Below, piece by piece: positions 7,701-14,415 of a DNA stretch of 14,415 nt. Position 1 is the stretch's first letter. Every line of letters begins with the position of its first letter. The notes below the pieces were generated by a model. It searched no databases. It was given only the letters and a program-made list of their open reading frames with translations, and was not told the origin of the DNA. The position numbers and the translations under genes are program-made. This DNA comes from Multifurca ochricompacta (Eukaryota > Basidiomycota > Agaricomycetes > Russulales > Russulaceae), in assembly GCA_022496185.1 (NCBI GenBank), contig WTXG01000549.1, positions 1-14,415 of the forward strand, read 5' to 3'.

Positions 7701-8471
7701 ACAGTTTATCTTCCTTTGTCAGTTTTTCAGAGAGTAGCATGGATGGAAGTGGGGCCTTTGGAGGAAGGTTAGATGGGGGGTAAGAAGGAATAGTATGAAG
7801 AGTGGTGTGTGAATGGGTCACATGAGAGGGAGGGGACCATAGGGATGAGGGGGGTCAAGGTCATGGTCTACCCAGGTGCCAGCTTTGGGTGGGCAGGCCA
7901 GGGGAGGTGTGCATGCAGCAATGGCACCATAAGATTTACTTATGACAAAATAAATGAGGGTTATAATAGAAATAGAGGATAATTAAAACTGGGATTAAGT
8001 GTGGCAAAAATAATTTAATAAATAATAATATCTGTGCAGGTATTCCACAAGTACCTGCCCAGGCACCTGGGGTGCCAAAATCAATACCCAGATCCACATG
8101 AGTATTTTCCCACAGATCACCTGGGTCTACAAGTATCAATACCCACAAGTTTTCCCACAGCTCTACTCAAAAAACTCATGAGTTACCCAGACTTGTGCTA
8201 TGCCCTATCCTGCACTGCCAACACTGGTCACCTCTGATCCAGTCCAGCCAACTCTGATCCATTACTGGCTCAACAGTGATGGCTAAATTAGATTTCAAAA
8301 CCAAATAATACTCCTACAGCAATTTTATATCAACAAAACAATGGCCAGTCATCCAACCTCAGCCTTTAAGGCAATCCATATTTATGTCAAGCCAAGTCAG
8401 TTGACACTCCTAAGATAAGATATACTTGAATTACTTACAGCTGGTTGGTGTTGTTCACATGAAAGACACTC
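7701..8471. other. Gene-poor stretch downstream of the NLR gene
   Basis: The + strand is G-rich at about 7740-7915 and AT-rich at about 7930-8035. A dyad GGCACC-TGG-GGTGCC lies at 8062-8076. I see no gene. The part next to 8471 would hold the 3' untranslated region of the minus-strand NLR. Confidence 0.4.
8081..8160. repeat. Diverged direct repeat, period about 55 bp
   Basis: TCAATACCCA recurs at 8081 and 8136, each followed by a TTTTCCCACAG block (about 8105-8115 and 8150-8160). Spacing differs slightly between copies, so it is degenerate. Confidence 0.5.
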
Positions 8472-11400
8472 TTATTTCAAAGCACTCCTCATTTGATCAA
8501 GGACATCATCAAGGCACAATTGGTCATCCTGTTCATAAGTGGTTGCTTTTATTTGTTTATGGAGCTTCAATGCCTCCTCAAACATGCTTTTGGCTTCCTC
8601 AAGTTGTGATCTCTCCATGTAAACCCTTCCTAGCCCATTCATTGCAATTCCCTGACCAAGAACATCATTGGCAGCCTTTTTGACTTCTAATGACTTCTGA
8701 AATGAGGCTTCAGCCCCATTTAGTTTGTTCATGAGTAGATATGTTTCTCCAAGTCCTTGATGGACAATTCCTAGATTGAAAAGGTTATTGGAAGCCATGT
8801 CAAGTTCTAATGCCTTGTGATATGAGATGTCTGCCTCATCAAGCTTGTTAAGCCTTCTATAAATGTGTCCAAGGCCACGGTGAGCATTTCCTTGATTCAT
8901 AATATGATTGGCCATTTTTTGAAATTCTAATGCTTTTTTATATGAGACCTCTGCCTCAGCTAACTTGTCCATCCTTAGGTATGTATCTCCAAGGCCCTGG
9001 TGATCATTTCCCTGTCCAATAATATCACCTGCATTTATATGGAACCCTAATGCTTTTTGGTATGAGGCTTCTGCATCAATGAGCTTGCCTAGCAGTAGAT
9101 ATATCTTTCCAAGCCCATAATGAACACTCCCTTGCCCAGAAATGTTTTGGTTGGCCTGAAAAATCTCCAATGCCTTTTTATATGTGGTCTCAGCCTCATT
9201 CAATAGAAATTGGGACAAGTAAACAAGCCCAAGATCAGTCAGGATATAACCATGGAGATCACCAACATCCACTGGACTTGATAGACACTGTCTTTCTGCT
9301 TCTAGAAATTTCTTCTTTGCAGTTTCCATGTCATCTGCACTGTAACATAGCCTTCCCCATACTCTAAGACATTTAATTAAATGTGTTGCATCATCACTGT
9401 TTTCCAAAGGAAGTTGGACAGTGTGATCTAATAATGTGCTGGAGAAGTCTCCAATATTCATGCAGAATTCAGTGAAGGAAATGATAGCATTAATTAGCCT
9501 TGATTGGTTGCCAGAGTTTGATTTCAGTAACCCTGATAACATGGCTTTAGTATTGTTTGCTTCTAGAACCATCTCTGCATAGGCCTCCGGAGCTGCTCTC
9601 TCCACATCAAGGGATGCCAAGGAAATGTAGAACTCTTCAAGAGCTGTCTTGTGTGTAGATGAAGTAAAGCCCCGATTGTTACAAAATTGACGTATAATTG
9701 GATGAGGCTGATATCTATCTCCAATCAGATTTATCAAGCTGCATTGCTGAAGAGCTTGAAGGCATGACATCATATCCATGTCAGTGAGAATCCCTTTGAA
9801 TTTGTTCAGTTGTTTAATATGAAGCCCATCAGGGAGAGTGCTGAGGATCCCAAGAAGACCCTTTGCAAGTGGATTGGCCACCATACGGTGACTATCTAGG
9901 GAGATCTGTATTGAGTATTCCATATTTGAAAGCCTGTTCATTTCACCCTTCTTGATGAGCTTTGTTCGTCTCGAATTCCACTCCTCCCATAATAACATAG
10001 GCGGGGTAACCTGAGAAAGATGGGCTAGCAGGTCAACTGCAAGAGGAACACAGTCCACAGCCACGATAAGTTGCTCTGAGAAGCTGTCATAATGGCCAGA
10101 AATACGAATCCAGATCTCTTTAGCAGCATTCAAATCAATGGTTCCCAGAGGCTCCAAGAATGGCCGTGTCCATTCAGTTTGGCCTGGCCGCTCTGCACCT
10201 CGCATTGTAAGAAGAACGGTTACACGACGAAGAGCTGTGATCCTGGATAGAAGAACTTCAACAGAGCGCTTTGTCTCGTCCGACTGATCCCATGGTGATT
10301 CAAAGTTATCAAAGCACAGGATGGTCTCCTTTGAATTCAACGTGGCTTGGACTTGAGGCCAAAGGGTATCCGGGGAACCCATTACGAGGCCAAGGGTCTT
10401 CGCAAGCTGGATTAGGAGGGCATCGGATGAACTGGCAGATTCACAAGATATAAAATATCTAGCATCTCGGAAGTGTTCTTGAATGCGGTCATGACCAAGG
10501 ACTGCATTGGCAAGTGTGGTTTTTCCATATCCACCAGGGCCCAAGATAGCAATCCTGGCTGGGCGAGAAGCAATTTTGGTGAATATGATGTGAATGATGT
10601 GGGCAAGTTCAGTGTCGCGTCCGAAAAATATTTGTGGTAGAGGCGGAGCGATCGCTGGTTGCACGACAGACCTGGGCAACATCAGGAATACGTTCACGTT
10701 CACGGGATAAACACGGATGGAGAATGCCCACATCGTAATCTCAGTTGGGATAGCCCGGGGACCCTGTTCAATGCAAGTCAATTGACTCCGCCAAGTTGAA
10801 CATGGGATATGGAACATACATCGCGTCTATCGGCAATCTGAGTAAAGCGAATATCCAGCAACAGTTCGGCCTACGAATGGATGATCGTGATAGATCGACG
10901 ATTTGGAAAATAGATCCGGGACGAACCTGAAAGACTTCAAGGGCATTCGCTAACCTGGCATCATACTTCTTGATTTTCCCTAGCAGATCCTTGCGCAACA
11001 GCAGACTTCTGACGCCTCTGACCTTGGAGCATTCTTCGAGGACGTGCTTAATCCCATCCAACTCACTTTTCATCAATCAGGGGGACGATAAGTATGTAAT
11101 TATCACGAGATACATACCTTTGAAGAGACTTGAGAATGGCGCGCAGGCCAGCGGGAAGATCTCCCTCATTCAGATTATGAGTTTGGCATGACTGACCAAC
11201 ATTGATGACGAGACCCGCAACTCTGATGAGCTTCTGTATGACATCCTCACACTCTCCCTTGTATTGCTTTACCTCCTATTGGTGAGGTTATGAACGGCTC
11301 AACGCCGGTTGGAGGAGTGAGGTACTCACATCTCTTATCGTAAGCGCCTGGAGCAAGAGGCCCGCGATGGGAGCAATGTAAGGGATCTTGCCCGCCAAAG

Positions 11401-11650
11401 CACTCCCTTCTTTGAGGGATGCGAGAGACAATTGAATTGCGTTATCCGCAATAGCACTATAACCGCCGATGGGACCCGATGAGCCCAGATTTAAGGTGTC
11501 AGCTAGGCCAAGTGAATCAGTTTCAAAATCAAAATCAAAGCGAGAGAATGAGACTTGAGGGTAATACTTACAAGCTGGTTGCTGGCCGCTAGATGATGCA
11601 GGAAACAATTCGTAAACCCTTTTCCGAAACGAAGACAACTTAGAATCCAT
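8472..11650 (-). CDS. NLR-type STAND receptor: helical N-terminal domain, P-loop NTPase, TPR repeats
   Basis: My gene model has six exons: 11650-11572, 11502-11330, 11275-11118, 11065-10927, 10870-10820 and 10763-8472 (stop TAA 8474-8472), giving about 963 residues. All five introns are GT-AG, 69, 54, 52, 56 and 56 bp, and the phases join one continuous frame. ATG 11650 is the first ATG in frame. Residues about 1-200 are helical, including a hydrophobic patch (IPYIAPIAGLLLQAL) and coiled helices (LLLRKDLLGKIKKYDARL). Next come FFGR, the Walker A GPGGYGKTT (275-283, nt 10541-10515), the Walker B ILCFDN (about 348-353), LLTMRG (about 384-389), CVPLA (438-442) and a winged-helix-like segment with LPDGL (about 510-514). 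Seven TPR-like units follow, six of them exactly 40 residues (710-949). By family, STAND proteins are signal-dependent switches that oligomerise on ligand sensing, and in fungi they act in non-self recognition and cell death. The ligand is unknown. An optional sixth intron (10731-10672, 60 bp, in frame) would remove 20 residues. Confidence 0.85.
8517..9236 (-). repeat. Six tandem 40-residue TPR units (120 bp each) in the NLR gene
   Basis: Six consecutive units of exactly 40 codons share the pattern GLGxxYxxxxKLxxAExSYxKA, with a variable second helix and a GQG or NQG turn. The first begins DLGLVYLS and the last GLGRVYMER. A seventh, less regular unit precedes them. The regular length and the strong consensus in the first helix are typical of kinesin-light-chain-like TPRs in STAND proteins, where the array is the likely recognition surface. 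Confidence 0.9.
10764..11650 (-). other. Exon-intron structure of the NLR N-terminal domain
   Basis: The introns are 11571-11503 (69 bp, GTAAGT...CCTAG), 11329-11276 (54 bp, GTGAGT...AATAG), 11117-11066 (52 bp, GTATGT...AAAAG), 10926-10871 (56 bp, GTTCGT...CGTAG) and 10819-10764 (56 bp, GTATGT...AACAG). The exons encode 26 residues plus one base, then segments ending LTIRD, LKSLQ, ALEVFQ and IADRRD. Each junction restores the frame with protein-like sequence on both sides, which is why I prefer this model to a start at ATG 10817 in the large exon. Splice choices are predictions. Confidence 0.75.
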
Positions 11651-13254
11651 GCTCAAGGTTGAGTTTGTAGTAGTAGGACGTAGGGTTGGATGGAACGGTG
11701 GTGGGCCGTGAGTCGGTAAGTGTGGTGTGACCTATGGTGTTACATTTGCTTAGTCACTGATAACCATTTCTTTTTTTGTACGATAACTTCTCCACACCCA
11801 TTCGACCCCCTTCTACTCTTACGCTCTCCTACCAAAGACAACGCCCTCAAACGTCTTCTCCTCTTTTCCATGTTATTCTACTATATTCTCTTACAGTATG
11901 AACTTAGCCCCAAGACCCCAGTCTTGAGCCCCTTGTAACTACATTGGCTTTGTTGACTCACAAATTTCAAAAGAATCTCTCTTTGCTTGCCTTGCGTGTC
12001 AAGCACTTGTCTCATCACCCGAACTAGTCATTATAACTTGACTTCGAATCCATGCTGACGGTTAGCCAACCGCAACACCTGGTGCTAAGTCGTACAATTT
12101 CAGTTACGGGGCACTGCTGCGGTTTGATCATGAAGGCATCAGAAATGCAACAATTTTACTCGACGCGGCCGAGTAGAGCACGAATACAGTGAAATTGAAG
12201 GCAGCGAGCGCCTCGACCAGGATAAGTACCAGAGATCACCCAGGCGCAATGTCAACCATGGGACCGCATCACACCTCAGCTGTAGTACACTATGCAATGG
12301 GGAAATCTCCACGGAGCGCTTCTCCTCCTCTCTGATAGCTGGACATGTAGTATTAGATGGAGGACGCGCCGTATTATTTCATCAGGTTGTGGCCAAGTAT
12401 CTAAGAATTACCCTAACCACGCTATAGAGAGAGATGTGCATGTACTCGTTCTCATAAATAAAGAGTTCACACAAAGCACGACCAACAAATGAAATTTCCT
12501 TCACGCACGCACTCTATTTGCTCTTGCGGTATTCCCATACAGTATACGACTCTCATGGATTGAGACCTATGGCGTTAGCTTGGAACCTTAGTTTATGTCG
12601 CACGAATTTTCGCTTCTATGACCTCGATGGATTCAAATAAAAATTCAAACCAAATGTTAAAAAAACGAGGCTGATCAAGAGAGCAAGGACGTCCAGGCCC
12701 GAAGATGGCGACAAGCTTCGTTCTCCGGACTGTGTACTGTCAAATCTTGAACCGGCAGGGAGTCATCGTGTTACAGTGGCTCACCATTCTGCATAGTATT
12801 CGACGTCAAAGATAAGCTTGACAGTTCAGATGGTGAGACAATGCTTAAGAAGCAAGGCAAAAGCAAGGAAGAGGTGGAATTCCTGAGTCAACGAAGCTTG
12901 TAGATACAAGGAGCTCAAGACTAGGGTCTTTGAGCCAGATATCTACCGTATTTATACGAAACCCAGAGAACAACGTCACCTAGTTAGAACACGACAGAAT
13001 CTTGTAGAAGAAAGAGCGTTGAGGATGCTGCCAGCAATGACGACGCGAAGTGGAAGAGTATTCGAAAGAGTAAAAAAGGAAAATGAAAATGATAAGGGTT
13101 ATCGTACAGTAAAACATGCGCTTCAGTAAGTTGTAACACATCGGCAAGCAGGAACAGGAATCATATTATTGCCCCCCCCCCGCGCCTAGCAATGGCGAGA
13201 AGACATTCAGCCTCGAATCATGGCGCTTCCTTCTACCAGGTCCCGGGCAGTCAG
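11651..13254. other. Intergenic stretch without a convincing gene
   Basis: The first part (to about 11800) should contain the NLR promoter on the minus strand. The + strand at 11770-11900 is strongly pyrimidine-rich. Small dyads lie at about 11909-11925 (CAAGAC/GTCTTG) and 12157-12175 (TACTCG/CGAGTA), and a run of ten C is at 13172-13181. An 80-codon + strand frame without an early ATG runs from 12887 to 13129 and could be a decayed exon, but nothing supports it beyond openness. No tRNA was found. Confidence 0.4.
12887..13129 (+). other. Unsupported 80-codon open frame, rich in charged residues
   Basis: It is open from just after a TGA to TAA 13127-13129. The first ATG is late in the frame. 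The translation is basic and contains EPDIYRIYTKP and a Lys/Glu-rich end. No domain, intron signal or neighbour supports it, so chance is a fair alternative. Confidence 0.15.
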
Positions 13255-13408
13255 TTAGATATGATATTTGGGCTTTTTGACCTGAATGAAAAAGATGTCA
13301 TCATCACCTCCGTGGTAGGGTAGACGAGGGATGTGCATTAAGGTTGCGGAAAATATTCGAGGCCAATAATTTACTGGTAATTTACTGGTAAACGATACTT
13401 TCACATGA
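13255..13408 (-). CDS. Short minus-strand frame, possible terminal exon, unknown product
   Basis: The frame of about 50 codons opens after a TGA near 13409 and ends with TAA at 13257-13255. Its second half reads as a plausible protein end: HIPRLPYHGGDDDIFFIQVK, then basic and aromatic residues to the stop. An internal ATG lies before this part (HIPRL follows Met). It lies directly downstream of the 13418-13660 frame on the same strand, and a spliced link is possible but I cannot define the intron. It may be a relic. Confidence 0.22.
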
Positions 13409-13417
13409 TGTTTTCAA

Positions 13418-13660
13418 TTAAATTCCATCGAGAAGTTGTTGTCTAGGACTCTCCAAGAGCTTCTGGAGGTTAGGAGCAGCCACAGAAGTGTCACTTGATG
13501 GCTCATCAGAAAGAGCTGCTGCAAGACACTGAGATGACAGATCAATGGTTGGTGAGACCTCGAGAGAAGTCACCTTACTCTCCCCCACCACTGACATCCC
13601 TAAAGTGGTAATATTGTCACACAACATCCCTAAAGTGGCAATCTTGTCACACGACCGTTA
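13418..13660 (-). CDS. Minus-strand frame with a doubled 10-residue unit, unknown product
   Basis: The frame opens just after a TAA near 13660 and ends with TAA at 13420-13418, with ATG at 13627. The first residues form a tandem pair CDKIATLGML / CDNITTLGMS, encoded by the 30-bp DNA repeat, which stays in frame because its period is divisible by three. A Ser/Ala-rich middle and the end LLESPRQQLLDGI follow. No known domain is recognised. It could be a small gene, an exon of a larger decayed gene, or chance. Confidence 0.25.
13594..13653. repeat. 30-bp tandem repeat, two copies
   Basis: The units at 13594-13623 and 13624-13653 both read ACATCCCTAAAGTGG and then a variable TAATAT or CAATCT block and TTGTCACAC. 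They differ at only three positions. Confidence 0.85.
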
Positions 13661-13676
13661 TTGTAATATTATTTCT

Positions 13677-13737
13677 TTTTAAAAAGGAAGTTATCATTAA
13701 ATATTTATTTTAAAAAGGAAAGATTATCGTTGATCAA
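13677..13737. repeat. AT-rich duplication, period 31 bp
   Basis: TTTTAAAAAGGAA occurs at 13677-13689 and 13708-13720, each followed by a TTATC word. The second unit then diverges. It directly follows the 30-bp repeat. Confidence 0.6.
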
Positions 13738-13769
13738 CAAAAAATCATTACAAATCAGTCATGTGACAT

Positions 13770-13790
13770 GTACTCGACGTCTTCGAGTAC
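13770..13790. repeat. Perfect 8-bp dyad with 5-nt loop
   Basis: GTACTCGA and TCGAGTAC flank CGTCT. It lies just before the LINE-like coding relic and may mark a junction or be chance. Confidence 0.5.
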
Positions 13791-13793
13791 TAG

Positions 13794-14335
13794 CCACGCC
13801 TTCATCTCCAAGCACATGGACATTTTCACTCCACCAAACCAATCTCTGCTTGTCAGTGTACTTACGATGGCGTCACTCACCACCTTCCCCACATCCTCCT
13901 GGAATGCCCTCTCTACGCCGCGTGCTGTGCTGACCTTCAGTTCCTCCCCTGCAACGCCCTGGACCCCTGGCACATCCATTTCACTTGCAAGCCTTTCATC
14001 AAGGACTTGCTCACATTTGTCCAGGAATCTGGGCCTTCACTGGGCCCTTTTCTTTGGAATGACCTCGTGAGCTAGATTAAGTCTGAGTTGGTGAAGTTGG
14101 GTGACTCTGGTAAGTGCACCTCTGCACCTCGACTTCTCTTCTCTACACTCCCACTTCCCCACCACCCTTCCTTTAACCCACACTCTCCTTGCCCCTACTT
14201 TCCCTCTACCAAGAGGTTTAACACTGTGGTCTCCCACCATTCCATTGTTCGCCCAGTAGTTACTATGTACTGGTAGTAGCCGCGCGATTTGGGCATGCTC
14301 TTGAAGCGCAAATAAAGTCAATTTCAAAAAAAAAA
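13794..14335 (+). pseudogene. 3' end of a LINE-like retroelement: zinc-knuckle C-terminal tail, AATAAA and A10
   Basis: A frame free of stops runs from 13794 to TAG 14073-14075. It contains CQC...H....C in the spacing C-x-C-x10-H-x4-C (Cys codons 13851, 13857, 13905; His codon 13890), followed by ECPLYAAC and a helical end with FIKDLLTFVQESG. This is the pattern of the zinc-binding tail after the RT/RNase H part of non-LTR elements and related fungal RNase H-like proteins. Protein-like sequence continues in the same frame past the TAG (IKSELVKLGDSG), so the stop may be CAG changed to TAG. A GTAAGT at 14110-14115 could be a splice donor. The RT itself is absent, so this is a 5'-truncated or decayed copy. 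Confidence 0.55.
14311..14335 (+). terminator. Polyadenylation signal followed by an A10 run
   Basis: AATAAA (14311-14316) is followed after nine bases by ten A (14326-14335), the layout of a reverse-transcribed poly(A) tail at the 3' end of a LINE-type insertion. No matching target-site duplication was found upstream by eye. Confidence 0.5.
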
Positions 14336-14415
14336 TCTAATAGCGAAAATGCTTAATGTCCTCCCCCTCCTATGCAACAATAACACTCCTTCTGCTACAA
14401 AAAAATGTTCCAAGT

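Noticed and set aside
10768..11076. Unspliced 102-codon minus-strand frame as a separate gene
   Set aside because: It reads through two good introns (10926-10871 and 10819-10764); its coding part is exon 4 of the NLR.
11720..11938. + strand 72-codon frame upstream of the NLR
   Set aside because: It follows a pyrimidine-rich tract and has low-complexity composition; no domain or neighbour supports it.
12037..12060. TTCGAATCC resembling a tRNA T-loop
   Set aside because: No matching acceptor stem, D-arm or anticodon arm could be placed around it.
13172..13181. Run of ten C as a structural signal
   Set aside because: A single homopolymer without flanking structure; more likely a simple repeat or sequencing-prone site.

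Overview
The window reads as a piece of a filamentous fungal nuclear genome, most likely a mushroom-forming basidiomycete (Agaricomycetes). This rests on the 52-69 bp GT-AG introns, a P-loop/TPR STAND (NLR-type) receptor of the kind expanded in that class, and a chromodomain Ty3/Gypsy retrotransposon. Species cannot be named from sequence alone.

Layout. Positions 1-6177 are the 3' part of a Ty3/Gypsy chromovirus on the + strand. It holds an upstream open frame cut by the window edge (3-386), an intact gag (399-1859), a protease-coding start of pol joined to gag by an overlapping stop-start TAATG, and then a decayed reverse transcriptase, RNase H, integrase and chromodomain. A polypurine tract and a probable 3' LTR (5610-6177) follow. 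The decayed part of pol contains twelve inferred frame changes, all of the same sign (single-base loss), and three TGA codons where arginine CGA is expected. Gag and protease are clean. A near-copy of the 3' polypurine tract sits inside pol at 4002-4020.

Positions 6178-7164 are non-coding and repeat-rich: a perfect 14-bp stem-loop and a diverged 261-bp tandem duplication. A broken, spliced minus-strand gene relic of unknown family lies at about 7246-7700, followed by gene-poor sequence to 8471.

Positions 8472-11650 (minus strand) hold the one gene that looks intact: a six-exon NLR-type receptor of about 963 residues. It has a helical N-terminal domain, a P-loop NTPase with Walker A and B, a winged-helix-like region and six consecutive 40-residue TPR units. 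Positions 11651-13254 show no convincing gene. Positions 13255-13740 hold short minus-strand frames and two small tandem repeats. Positions 13794-14335 (+) are the 3' end of a decayed LINE-like element: a zinc-knuckle C-terminal tail, AATAAA and an A10 run.

The picture is an accessory, transposon-rich neighbourhood with an NLR between retroelement remnants. The parts of the Ty3 element belong together; nothing in the sequence shows a functional link between the NLR and the elements around it.
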